Below, piece by piece: positions 54,745 through 64,000 of a stretch of 64,000 nucleotides of DNA. The stretch's first letter is position 1; each line of letters starts with the position of its first letter. A model generated the notes under the pieces. That model had not been told where the DNA came from. It worked only from the letters and a program-made list of their open reading frames with translations, and did no database searches. The stretch covers positions 1,922,001 to 1,986,000 of the forward strand of contig JAMXDE010000003.1 in assembly GCA_026770025.1 (NCBI GenBank), in the 5' to 3' direction. The translations under genes were made by a program, and so were the position numbers. This stretch comes from Craspedostauros australis (lineage: Eukaryota; Bacillariophyta; Bacillariophyceae; Mastogloiales; Achnanthaceae).

Positions 54745-57700
54745 TCACAAAATTTCCGTCCCATCATCCAACACAGCCTCACTTTCTGCATTCACCTTTG
54801 CTGTGTGAGCATCACACCACCTCTGATTCTCCAATTCCTCTTCCTCTCTCTGCAACTCTTCTTCTCTTCGTTCCTCCTCTGTTGCAGCTGGCGCATTGTG
54901 GATCGCCACGATTTCAGATGCTGCTACTTTGCTTGTTGGGTTGGTGTTGGTTTCCGCCTTGATGAGAGCGGCCTGCTTCTTGTCCTTGCGTTGTTTGGCG
55001 TTGTACGCTGCAGACAGCGACGCTTTCACGCGCATGGGATTTGCGTGCAGTTGTACGTACCAGTCAGTTTTGGTGCTGTTGTCGTTCATCAATTGTTCGT
55101 GTGCTTCATGTTCGGATGGTCTGTTTTTTGGGTCCTTCGCGGACGCTTCACTGATGTTCTTCAATTTGTCCGCGATGTAGTCTGGTAGTTTCGCGTTGAT
55201 CCGTACAGTTTTGCTCGCCCAGCCTGGCACTGCAAGTGGTGGATGTTCTGTTTCGGCGGTCTTGTCCTTCAGCTCCGCGGTGTTGTCGGACGGCAGACAT
55301 CGTTGTGCGACTTGGAGGACTTTGCCGAACACAATTGCCTTGCGCTCCGCCGCTGTGCGCCCGAGTTTTCGCGTCTTGTCCGTCTTCCTGAACGATTCGG
55401 ACGTTATCGGCAGCTTGTCGGACTTGCATGTGTGAACAGCGACAACGCCCAGCTGGTTGATGATCCAGCCGTCCCATTCAGCACTCTTGACCATGACATC
55501 TTCCGTGATACCAGACGCTGCCACCAACCGCGCCTGGTCATCGTCATACTTCACCTCGTGAGTTTGACGTACCTGTTGTCCGTTCGCGCGGAATCGTCGT
55601 TTTGGTGCGCCAGGAAGCGTGGTGATGTTGCCTTGGAGGGACGACGCGTTGACCAGTACCGTGGTGGTACCCGCGATGTTACCAGCTTTCAGCGCAAGGA
55701 AGAGTTGGAACGGGGTCTTGATGTCCTTGCCACTTTGCACGTATTTTCGCAGTACACGGGTGATGTACGCAAAGTGGGTGTCCAGCATGCTCTTACCAGT
55801 TTGGGCCTCTGTGTAGATCCATGCGATGATTTTGGCCGCCTTTCGTGTCGCAAGGTTCTTGTTGAGTACCGATGTGATGAGCGCGATGTGCTCGTGACTG
55901 GCGAAACAACACGCGTTATTGCTCTGTAGGATGATTTCAGTCACGGATGGGAGAATGTCTTTGACCGTTTTTTGCAGGATGTCAAGTAGTCCACCAACTT
56001 GAAGTGTGTCTTGCGTCGGTCTTCCGCCGACCACAATGTCGATGAACTGATAAGTAAAAATGTCGTTGCGACACGTGATGACCATCGCCCCAAGCAGTGA
56101 CATTCCCTTCTTCCCCCAATATTCTTGTTGGGCTTCGCTTTGGCCTGTCGGTAGAATTTTTTGCTTATGGTCGAGTACCACATAGGCTCTTTGAGGCTTA
56201 TCATTGAGCTCGGATTGATAAAAAGCGATTTGTCGGAATTGCACTTTGGCACGCACTTTGTGAGCCATGTAATTAACGATTTCGTCGGAGAATCCCGGTG
56301 CCGCCGCAAGCATTGATTGCAATTCGTCTGTGTGTTCTGCGAGTTCGTTGTCCTTAAGCATTGTGACAAAAGGAACAAAACGATCATCCACAAATCGCAT
56401 TGCTGCGCCACAACGGTTGCATACTTTACGTGGTTGTTCGCTTGCGGTGGTCACAGGAATGTCATTTGTGATGATTGGGATGTCGTTTGTGATGGTGGTG
56501 GTCTTCTTCCGCTTGTGCTTGTTGGTGTGTGGTTTGCGTTGATTGGTTGATGTGGATGTTGCCTTCTTCTTCTCCTTTTTGGTGGTGAGAGCGAACGTGG
56601 CCGAGTGCATTGGATCATCACACTGAAGCTGCATGTGAGAGGCGGTGAACTCCCATTTGAGGAACACAACAAGCAGTTCGAGTGCATGCAAGAGAGAATC
56701 GGCTGTGCGCACATGTGGCGCGATGACGTCATCTGGCTCGTCGTTGTCGCTGTCGCTCTTGTCATTGGCATCGTTTTGTTCCTCCTCGTCTGCTTCATAC
56801 TTAGCCTTCAGGAGGTCTACTAGGCGCGAAATTGCCTGTTTGAGTTTCTCCGTCGCCATCCAGAAGTAGCTCTCGAAGGAAGAAAGGCCCGTCTTGATCT
56901 TGCTTTTGCGTGTGAGTAGGTGGGTCATGGTGGTGAACGCAGGCATTCCCACTGGGCTGTTGGTCGTTGATGTGTACATGCCGAATAGTTGTTCGATAGT
57001 CGTGCTTCCTCGATCGAACACGGGGACATTTTCGAATTTGACGCCTCCGTACTGTACCGTGTGACTCAGGCCTGCCTTGTACGTAGCGGTGGTCACAAGG
57101 AACGATGCCACAGCAGACAGATCGCAAGCGCGCACGCGATACTGGAGAACCTTTGGAGGGATGCTTTCGCCATGACTCAACATGTCATAGTAGCGACGCA
57201 AGGTGCTTGCCTGGCTTTGTGTGACGATGTCGCGTTTTGGGAGCATGCGCGCCTTCTGTTCCTCCAATAGTCCATGTGCATGCCTTTCCAGGATAGTAGT
57301 GCACAGTGCGTATGGCGCAGACACGGCCAAAGCAGCTCTCACCGTGCGGGATGATTCGGATTCTCCAAGCAAACCCAGGGTGTAGAGGTTAGATGCCAAC
57401 ATCACAGGAGGAAGCTCCACGTTGCTGCGTATGTATGTAAGTACCTGTTCCATCCGACGAGTTGGCATGTCCTCCTCTGGGAGCAGGACAGTCCAAAGTG
57501 CAGACGATAGGACACTCCACATCTGTTTCACATAGCTCCAGATGGTCCGATCGTGTGTGCCTGCAAGAACGAATCCTTTCTTGGGCATGTGGTGCAACAG
57601 TTCTGGATCTAGGTTAGATCCAAGCACTGCAATCACATCGACGATGGCATCACGCCTCCAGTTTCCCGCCTCTTCTGGATCGTGCCCGAACTGACCTCCT

Positions 57701-58257
57701 CTCCTGTTCCTGCTGGCACGTGTTCGTTGCTCCTTGCCGTTGTCCTCGTACGCGCTGTCGCTATCGCTAGAGGCATCTGCGTAGCCCCCAGCAACAACAG
57801 CATTGCAGCGACGAGGGAGCCTCGCTGGTGGGGTCGGCGCGACAGGTGGTGCAACGTCAGCTGCAGCATGGGGTGGCGCGTTCACGATAACGCTCACCAC
57901 TGCTCCATCGCCGACACCTCGTCCCTCCGAACGCACCTCGACGTGGGAGTCGTCGTAGACGCATCCGTTGTTGTCGAGGATGTGAACGTACACGTGCAGC
58001 TCGCGAGCGTGCGCATGCATACCGTTCGGGACGAGGTTGCCATCCGCTGCATGCATCGGCTTCACATCCATCACTCGCGTGATGGTGCTCTGCTTCCTCA
58101 ACGTAGCGGACGGCTTGTCGGGCAACAGTTGCTCTGCAGTCGGCAACAGGAATCCCTTCGAATCGAAGGGAGCAGACACAGGGTGAGCACGTGGTTTCTT
58201 ACTGGGGGAGGGGTTGGCATCGTTGGAGAGGGCCTTGGGGGTGGTAGAGAGAGGCAT
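54745..58257 (-). CDS. Transposase of DNA transposon copy B
   Basis: A 1170-residue protein, open from ATG (58257) to stop, close kin of the copy A transposase. It has the same order: variable N-terminus (MPLSTTPKALSNDANPSPSK), QCDDPMH, a Lys-rich stretch (with an extra ITNDIP duplication), VCNRCG, YVVLDHKQKILP, the central block, and TEAQTGKSMLDTHF. The central block reads LQSNNACCF instead of LQSDNACCF: codon AAT for GAT at 55918-55920. If that Asp is the second metal ligand of the RNase H-like core, the enzyme cannot cut DNA. It could still bind the ends and act as a regulator, which is inference. The rest of the core is intact. Confidence 0.88.
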   Translation of the reverse strand: MPLSTTPKALSNDANPSPSKKPRAHPVSAPFDSKGFLLPTAEQLLPDKPSATLRKQSTITRVMDVKPMHAADGNLVPNGMHAHARELHVYVHILDNNGCVYDDSHVEVRSEGRGVGDGAVVSVIVNAPPHAAADVAPPVAPTPPARLPRRCNAVVAGGYADASSDSDSAYEDNGKEQRTRASRNRRGGQFGHDPEEAGNWRRDAIVDVIAVLGSNLDPELLHHMPKKGFVLAGTHDRTIWSYVKQMWSVLSSALWTVLLPEEDMPTRRMEQVLTYIRSNVELPPVMLASNLYTLGLLGESESSRTVRAALAVSAPYALCTTILERHAHGLLEEQKARMLPKRDIVTQSQASTLRRYYDMLSHGESIPPKVLQYRVRACDLSAVASFLVTTATYKAGLSHTVQYGGVKFENVPVFDRGSTTIEQLFGMYTSTTNSPVGMPAFTTMTHLLTRKSKIKTGLSSFESYFWMATEKLKQAISRLVDLLKAKYEADEEEQNDANDKSDSDNDEPDDVIAPHVRTADSLLHALELLVVFLKWEFTASHMQLQCDDPMHSATFALTTKKEKKKATSTSTNQRKPHTNKHKRKKTTTITNDIPIITNDIPVTTASEQPRKVCNRCGAAMRFVDDRFVPFVTMLKDNELAEHTDELQSMLAAAPGFSDEIVNYMAHKVRAKVQFRQIAFYQSELNDKPQRAYVVLDHKQKILPTGQSEAQQEYWGKKGMSLLGAMVITCRNDIFTYQFIDIVVGGRPTQDTLQVGGLLDILQKTVKDILPSVTEIILQSNNACCFASHEHIALITSVLNKNLATRKAAKIIAWIYTEAQTGKSMLDTHFAYITRVLRKYVQSGKDIKTPFQLFLALKAGNIAGTTTVLVNASSLQGNITTLPGAPKRRFRANGQQVRQTHEVKYDDDQARLVAASGITEDVMVKSAEWDGWIINQLGVVAVHTCKSDKLPITSESFRKTDKTRKLGRTAAERKAIVFGKVLQVAQRCLPSDNTAELKDKTAETEHPPLAVPGWASKTVRINAKLPDYIADKLKNISEASAKDPKNRPSEHEAHEQLMNDNSTKTDWYVQLHANPMRVKASLSAAYNAKQRKDKKQAALIKAETNTNPTSKVAASEIVAIHNAPAATEEERREEELQREEEELENQRWCDAHTAKVNAESEAVLDDGTEIL

Positions 58258-58372
58258 GATGTAGCTGTTGGTGTAGAGTAGTGTTGTTTGCTAGTTCGAT
58301 GTGATGGTGTGCACTGGTCTGAGCCGAAGTGAGGACAGGAGAGCATGGGATGATGAGTGGACCATTCGTTGA

Positions 58373-58449
58373 CAACAGCAACAACAACAACAACAACAAC
58401 AACTACTACTACTACTACTACTACTACTACTGCTACTGCTACTACTAGT
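58373..58449. repeat. CAA and CTA/CTG trinucleotide run in transposase leader
   Basis: AAC steps followed by ACT and TGCTAC steps, about 120 bp upstream of the copy B transposase ATG. It corresponds to the TAG run of copy A. Confidence 0.9.
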
Positions 58450-58789
58450 CTGACAAGAACGGGCATGGAGCGAAAGGGCGAGTGTGCAGGGCATTGGCGA
58501 GGACAGTTGTGAATGGAGCCAAAGTGTGGCGCGATTTTGCGAAATGATGGAGATGATGTGTTTTGTGTGATGTGTTTTGTGTCATGTGTTTTGTGACGAG
58601 CAGAATGCGGAATCAGGTGCCACATGCTAACGTGTAATTAACGCGTACCAAACGACTGAGACCTTCGGAAGCAAGTCCGTGACTGATCACCTCACGATAA
58701 ATACATGGGAACAGCATAGAACCTTCGACGAAAAACCACGGGTTTTGTGCTGTTGGATCCACGCGACTAGAATGAACATATAGATCGAT

Positions 58790-58944
58790 CCATAAAACTT
58801 AAAACAGGATATACATCAAAAATCGATCGGTTAATTATTTGTAAGAAGATTATAAGGATTAAGAATATGTGCTTGGTTTGGATATCAAAGATGAAAAGTT
58901 AGAATGCCCGTTTCAAACGAGTGGTCGACTCACTCGGGGGGCTC
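58790..58944 (-). repeat. Terminal inverted repeat of copy B (transposase 5' side)
   Basis: Reverse partner of 52894-53048. It shares CATTCTAACTTTTCATCT with the transposase 5'-side repeat of copy A. Confidence 0.9.
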
Positions 58945-58948
58945 ATAA
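58945..58948. repeat. Target-site duplication of copy B, right
   Basis: ATAA, matching 52890-52893. Confidence 0.85.
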
Positions 58949-61900
58949 CCGATTCTCACGGAAATCGAACAAGATCCCAGCTGCGGATGCCATTCTACGA
59001 TCAGTTCCAAAGAAACAAGAACCACCAACATCCTTCCTTTCTGGTTTTGAAGTCATAGAACAAGGCTTTGGCACACCCCGGTCAAGAGCGACGATACTTT
59101 GCCTCTTACAAACATTGATCTTGTTCATGATGTTACATTCCCTATTGCCAGGGAGGTGGCAATCGATGGCAGTGTGGTCGACAGCTCTTGGTATTCGAGG
59201 AGTTTTTTCACGATAACCTTTTCCATTTATTTGGATCAACAAAGGCAATCAGCTCACAAGAAATTGCGGTGTGTGATGACGATGATCCTTGTTGTCATTA
59301 CCATTGCCTTTGTTGTTGCTGTCATCGTTTCGAGTTGCTGCCGTTGCTGTTTCGGCCATCGTCGAGTCTCTGCAATCTGTTGCTCGTACTATACTTAGTA
59401 CATGTCCGTCGTTTGTGCAGAATTGAAGCGAAGTCATTGCGTTCTGGTGCAGCATTGCTTTTGGTTGTTCTTGCCCGATTTTGGGGCAAGAATGTGAATG
59501 GTGCTTCTCTTCGCATGTCGGTCAAAATTCTCGTAAATCGATTTGTCAAGCAGCTGTGACCTCAACGAGGTTCTCCTTTGGGCATTTCGAGTCAAAATGC
59601 GCCTATCGCAAACCAGCGTTCGCTGCTGACCAAGACTTGGGGCTTGTGGCTCGTGAGTTCGTTTGCTTTTCGGCAACGCTTGTGGCGACACTTGCGTCAG
59701 CACTTGTGGTAAGACTACTGATTCGAAACTCACCGAGCCAACTAACAAAAGTCAGCAATCTCAGCGAATCCAGCGTCCATTTCAGCCGTTGGATGCATTG
59801 TCACTGCTTGCGCTTGTGCTGATATTGAGGTACGCCGCAAGGAATCGCTTGGCACAGCACGGAGATAAGGTAAGTCTTCGTCTCGAGGGCTTTCGGAGCA
59901 CTTGATACAAGCTATTATGTTGCATTGTATAACGTGTAACATTAGAACGATTATATACATATTGCTTTGTACCATACCGCAAAGCACCCTCCCTCAGTGG
60001 CTGGCATTATCCCAACAGCGACGACTGTTGGACTCCCATGACAAGACGACATTGTGTGACAGTTTCCTCGCGTAGCATTCGAAGAAACAAGAGAGTGCTC
60101 CGCACACGATGCTTCGGGTCGCGCCTTCAATGAAGAAACTTGTATGGCTGCGACGCGGTAGAGGGAGACTCCTGCCCCTCTTTAATCGCCAAGATACATC
60201 GTTGGCGCAATGCGCGGCCCAAAAGTCGGGTGCTCAGGAGGAACACAATCGTCAGAGCATTGGTTGTTAGGGACCAATTGAAGAGCAAGGTCCACTCGAT
60301 GCCATCAGCCGAAAGGATACCAGAGAGAGAGAGAGAGAGGGACGGCGACCGCATACTCTACATCGATCCTGGGCTTTGTCCAGTGCAGCAAGAAGAGCAA
60401 GGTGCGATATTGTCCTACCGCAGGTCTGTTCTACTCGGATACGCTTTGTAGTATGTATGCCATCACAGGTTCATCCAGGGTGGATCTCACCCCTTCCACT
60501 AGTCAATGATCATTAATAGCCTTACATGCGCCACTGCCATGGGCTCTGCTGTGAGAGTGGATCGTACTACAAAGTATGGTGTGGTCCGGTCATCAAGCGC
60601 GGTTTGTCTTTTGTGCTCGATTTGGATCTTTAGCTACCGCCGCCAAAGCCACTGCGTCATTTTTGACTCGCAATCACATCACTTAATACACTGCTTGGTT
60701 CGAACGTCACCATTCTCTTTCATGCGACTTTCGCAACTATCAGTGCTTTCAGCAGTTTAGGATGCCACTTTGAGCAATAAGCAAGGGCCATGACAACGGA
60801 AGGCAGATAATCGAAGTATGTCTTCGCTTGTTATTGTCAGTGACCGATGCTGTTTTGCGAGGCAATTCCTTCAACGCTGCCATTGCCGTTCTATGACAAG
60901 CGCCAACATGACATCATTTCCTCCAAATGCCGACAAAACCAAATCCTGGGAGCTGGGTGACGTTACTTCTTTCAAAGATGTGTCAACCACTTTGTATCCC
61001 TGTTAATGCCTGAGACATGCTGAGGTCTTCGCGCGAATAGTGTGGTCGTGTCCATGTTTTTGTTGGTACATAAATGCCCGAGGAGTGGTTTTGCGTCTCT
61101 CTTTGTCCTCCTACGGGTACGGACCCTCCAAAGCTGCGTTTGCTCTTCCCCACAAGCACCAACGAAACCAACAACGTCGACCTCGACGCCGACAACAACA
61201 ACAGCAATGTCACAGTAGACGATTTTACCGAGCAACAGCCAAGCGGTTTCCACCACCCAACTCAGACAGATCAGTCTTGTCTGGCGAGGGTCCATCCTGT
61301 CCTTGCCCTTTTCGGACCCACTGCCAACAGCGATATGCTCATCCAGATGAGGATCATCCATCGACACACCAAGTGACTCGAAATAAATTGAAGCAAGATC
61401 TGGCCTGTCTGCTTTCAGCACCATTAATTTGTCTCGCGCAACACGAACAAGTTCATGTGGCTGGTCTATCAGATCAAAAGTCTATATTCACCTTAGTCTA
61501 TGTCTAGTCTTGTTCTCCGTAGACTGTTTCAGGTCACGCATGAGACTTTTTGGTCATGAACCGTTTTCTCTTTCTCTGTTGACCTCATTTCCCGCAACTC
61601 CCAACGGCGCTCAGATACCTGTCTTGGTATCTGAAGATGGTAATGAGTTGAAGGATGGATGTCAGGCCCTGCTTGTCATCCTCCTTATGTGCACATGAAC
61701 ATACATGTCTACTGTCTTGGTGAGTGAATGTACCTGAGCATCTTGGCTCAGATACAAGCTCATCAATCCCATCAAATTTGGCAAGATCGCATTGCTGCAA
61801 TGATCGGATTTGCTGCATGCATCATTGTTGTTCCAAGAAGCAAGATCAGTCTTGGAGGTGCCATGAACCTCCTCAGTCTTGCAAACTCGACAACACCTTC

Positions 61901-62444
61901 ATGCTCTCCACTTCATGCACTGTAATTCATGCACTGCACTTCATGCTCTGCTGTGTGTTGCAACACATGTTGCCTCAGCATCCTTTTTCATCATTTCATC
62001 TCCATCTGCTCACAATTCAGACTCCAACAGTTCTGAATTGGGCCAGCTTACATCATCTAAATATCAATTAACCACTCAGAGCACACTGACAACTACCAAC
62101 ATCTTCACTCTACTTCATTTGACGGACCTGATCACTCCCAATCTCGAAGTAAGTACCCATTTTTGTCTGTGTTCTATCAGATTAACAGTCGCAATCGCCT
62201 ACATCCTGTGCTGAACGCGTGAACCATCGTCATTTCCCATCGTCATTGAGCATTCATCAAAATCATCATCTTGCAACATCGCGTGACGACGTGAAGTTGA
62301 TTCCATCTCTGTGACTTCAGCTTTGCTGCGCAGAACATCAGAGCCAATCGGCTTGTGCACACTCACTTCCATCACTTTTAGACGCATTCGTCAGTGATAT
62401 CCATTGCCTTGTTACCCAAGTACTTCATCAACACATCATCCATT
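58949..62444. other. Intergenic, probably including the 5' LTR of the copia-like element
   Basis: No supported host gene. A plus-strand frame with an ATG (61074-61376, about 100 codons, NNNSN-rich) is possible but unrecognised. A GA microsatellite lies at about 60321-60338. The right part, ending near 62442 with ...CATCATCCA, is probably the 5' LTR, because a primer-binding-site-like sequence starts two bases later. The left LTR boundary cannot be set without its 3' partner. Confidence 0.4.
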
Positions 62445-62476
62445 TGGTATCGATCACATCCGATCTGCCAACACAT

Positions 62477-62537
62477 CAAACAAACAAACAATCAATCAAT
62501 CAATCAATCAATCAAACAAACAAACAATCAATACAAA

Positions 62538-62604
<67 letters not shown>

Positions 62605-62631
62605 CACAAACAAACAAACACAAACAACAAA
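62477..62631. repeat. AATC and AAAC tetranucleotide microsatellite
   Basis: A long run of CAAT/AATC steps with interspersed AAAC steps, lying in the untranslated leader just before gag. Confidence 0.95.
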
Positions 62632-62643
62632 CTACATTCCAAG

Positions 62644-64000
62644 ATGACTACTACCGTTTCCGAAGCTGAGATTTTCGCCCATGTGCTGAGCGTCATCGGC
62701 ATCACTGCAGGTACCGATCAACGCGACCTTCTGGAACATGAAGGTATCAACAACATGTCGGATCTCCTGCTCCTTGAGCGCGACGACCTTATCGCAATGC
62801 GGTTCGTGAGTGCTGACGAGGATGCAGAGCCTTTCGCGTACCAACTCAATGGGCCAACCATCCGCAAGATCCTCGCCCTCCATCGGTGGTACCAACTTCA
62901 GGACAACCCTACGTTCGCCACCTGGTACCGCATCACCGGACATTCCCTCGCTGAGTCGATCGCCACCCCTCTTGTTGATCCATCGTTTGCAGCAGCAACC
63001 GCAGCAACAGCAGCAGCAGCAGCAACACCTCCACCAATCCCTGATGAGGCACCTTCGTCTGCAACAGCTGGCGCAGCATTCTCTCGTCTCCAGGACTTCC
63101 GAAAGGGGATGAAGCGCGACAGCGGGCGATTCCCGAAGCTCAAGGAGGACAAGTACTTCCTGTCCTTCAGACGCACATTCGCGACTGTCGCCGCATCCCA
63201 AGGCGTATCCAACGTCCTGGACCCCGACTACAAGCCGCCAACTGAGGATCAAACCCTCTTCGATGAGCAGAACATCTTCGTCTATGGTGCTCTCGTCCTC
63301 AGCCTCAAGACTCAGAAGGGTCAAGGTTGTGTCCGGCGTTTCGAGGATTCCATGAATGGCCAGGCTGCCTACGCCACTCTGCTTGAAGAATACACATCTG
63401 GTGTGACAGCTGCCAACTCTGCGAAGGCACTTCGCACATCCCTCGAGTCCCTCAAGCTGGACAAGGAATGGCGAGGTACCTGGGAGTCCTTTCTCGATGC
63501 TTGGTCCAACAAGGTTCGCGACTTGGAGACAATCCAAGATCACACCGTGTCCCCCGAGCGCAAGCGCGACTGGCTTGAGGAGTCTATCTCCCAGGATGCC
63601 GAGCTGTACCGAGCACTCTTCGAGTCTCAGTACCTTGAGGCGTCCCTCGATGCCATGAGCATTGCTGGAGTCTCCAGAGACTTCACCCTCGACTTTGACA
63701 AGATCTTCTCGCTGGTGCGCAGTCATGCGCAGCGCTTGGATCATGTCAAGCCACGTGGACGTACCAATCGCAAGGTCCACAACGCCAAGCACTCTGGCAC
63801 CAATTCTGGTGCACATTCGTGGAGCAAGGACAAAGACTATTCGAAAGATCCTCGTCCTCGCGTCCCTCATGATGAATGGATGAAGATGGACAAGAGCCAA
63901 CGCCAAGCATTCCTCCAAGCAAAGGGGAAGTGGGATCCCAACCGTGCCAAAGGCGGCCGCAATCGCTCTGTCAACAAGGCAGACAAGACTGCTCTCAAGG
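62644..64000 (+). CDS. gag: gag of the copia-like retrotransposon (partial at window edge)
   Basis: The frame opens at the ATG at 62644 (MTTTVSEAEIFAHVLSVIGI) and is open to the end of the window, 452 codons. An Ala/Pro-rich linker (about residues 116-145) is followed by a capsid-like helical part with WYRITGHS, KYFLSFRRTF, FVYGALVLSLKTQKG, YATLLEEYTSG, WESFLDAWSNKVRDLE and FDKIFSLVRSHAQRLD. A basic tail with VPHDEWMKMDKSQRQAF is the usual run-up to the nucleic-acid-binding end of copia gag. It is the structural protein of the element's particle. The assignment rests on layout, the leader and diatom copia gag as I remember them; no pol sequence is in view. Confidence 0.72.
   Translation, partial: MTTTVSEAEIFAHVLSVIGITAGTDQRDLLEHEGINNMSDLLLLERDDLIAMRFVSADEDAEPFAYQLNGPTIRKILALHRWYQLQDNPTFATWYRITGHSLAESIATPLVDPSFAAATAATAAAAATPPPIPDEAPSSATAGAAFSRLQDFRKGMKRDSGRFPKLKEDKYFLSFRRTFATVAASQGVSNVLDPDYKPPTEDQTLFDEQNIFVYGALVLSLKTQKGQGCVRRFEDSMNGQAAYATLLEEYTSGVTAANSAKALRTSLESLKLDKEWRGTWESFLDAWSNKVRDLETIQDHTVSPERKRDWLEESISQDAELYRALFESQYLEASLDAMSIAGVSRDFTLDFDKIFSLVRSHAQRLDHVKPRGRTNRKVHNAKHSGTNSGAHSWSKDKDYSKDPRPRVPHDEWMKMDKSQRQAFLQAKGKWDPNRAKGGRNRSVNKADKTALK

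Larger units (their letters stand above)
52894..58944 (-). mobile_element. DNA transposon copy B (Sola-like, tentative), full length, inverted
   Basis: A 6051-bp sister of copy A in the opposite orientation. Ends are GAGCCCCCCGAGTGAGTCG and its inverse, with a 4-bp duplication ATAA on both sides. It carries one uninterrupted 1170-codon transposase frame on the minus strand (54745-58257) and the same antisense region (plus strand) in its tail. The terminal repeats are about 155 bp. Divergence from A is around a tenth at the protein level, so the two are not products of one recent jump. The middle putative catalytic Asp is Asn here (codon 55918-55920), so this copy may encode an inactive enzyme despite its open frame. 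Confidence 0.9.
62445..64000 (+). mobile_element. Ty1/copia-like LTR retrotransposon, 5' part, runs off the window
   Basis: A primer-binding-site-like TGGTATCGATCAC (62445-62457, similar to the initiator-Met type TGGTATCAGAGC) is followed by an AATC/AAAC-rich leader and a gag frame. The type is that of the diatom copia-like (CoDi) group, judged from gag. The visible part looks whole; pol and the 3' LTR lie beyond the edge. Age cannot be estimated without the second LTR. Confidence 0.7.

Noticed and set aside
62632-63918. 428-codon open frame on the minus strand
   Set aside because: It is the antisense shadow of gag; the plus strand has the gag-like protein and a good ATG.

Overview
This window looks like nuclear DNA of a diatom (Bacillariophyta), most likely from a lineage with a mid-sized, transposon-rich genome. 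Four predicted proteins start with a signal peptide followed directly by a Phe-led stretch (A-FVP, S-FVPS, A-FVPT, C-FLQA), which is the ASAFAP-type presequence used to cross the four membranes of a secondary red plastid. Genes carry few, short GT-AG introns (216, 323 and 354 bp found here). A Ty1/copia-like gag of the kind common in diatoms runs off the right edge. The species cannot be named from the sequence.

Left part (1-31 kb) is host sequence. Four loci (90-620, 1050-3062, 9341-10957 and 29532-30716) encode members of one protein family built on a WY...RG(L/I)E...VLxEQ unit; two of them carry the unit twice. Between them lie an Amt-type ammonium transporter (12985-14868, one intron), a plastid glutaredoxin (15387-15914), a 1572-residue single-pass surface protein with six extracellular repeats (17422-22494, one intron), a type II membrane protein resembling a glycosyltransferase (22749-24400, one intron), a NUP50/RanBD nucleoporin (24987-26489) and two small plastid-targeted proteins of unknown function (26874-27509 and 27655-28116). 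A gene-poor stretch fills 3.1-9.3 kb.

Right part (31-64 kb) is dominated by mobile DNA. Two 6.05-kb DNA transposons of the same family sit in opposite orientation at 31124-37171 and 52894-58944. Each has about 155-bp imperfect terminal inverted repeats, an intact 4-bp target-site duplication (CTAT and ATAA) and one uninterrupted transposase frame of about 1170 codons. A possible second gene on the other strand is conserved between them. The left copy keeps the putative catalytic Asp triad. The right copy has Asn for the middle Asp. The 15.7-kb host interval between them holds a plastid-targeted UPF1/IGHMBP2-type helicase (46142-48808) and three or four small, fast-evolving genes that share a short (V/I)xx(I/V)IxDVLxM motif. 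The final 1.5 kb is the primer-binding site, leader and gag of a copia-like LTR retrotransposon that continues beyond the window.

The host genes show no operon-like logic, as expected for a eukaryotic nucleus. The most interesting content is the transposon pair (possible loss of catalysis in an open frame, copy-specific end homogenisation, a second antisense frame), the clustered diatom repeat-unit family, and two short words (TACTCGTA and GTATAATACAT) that recur outside coding sequence.
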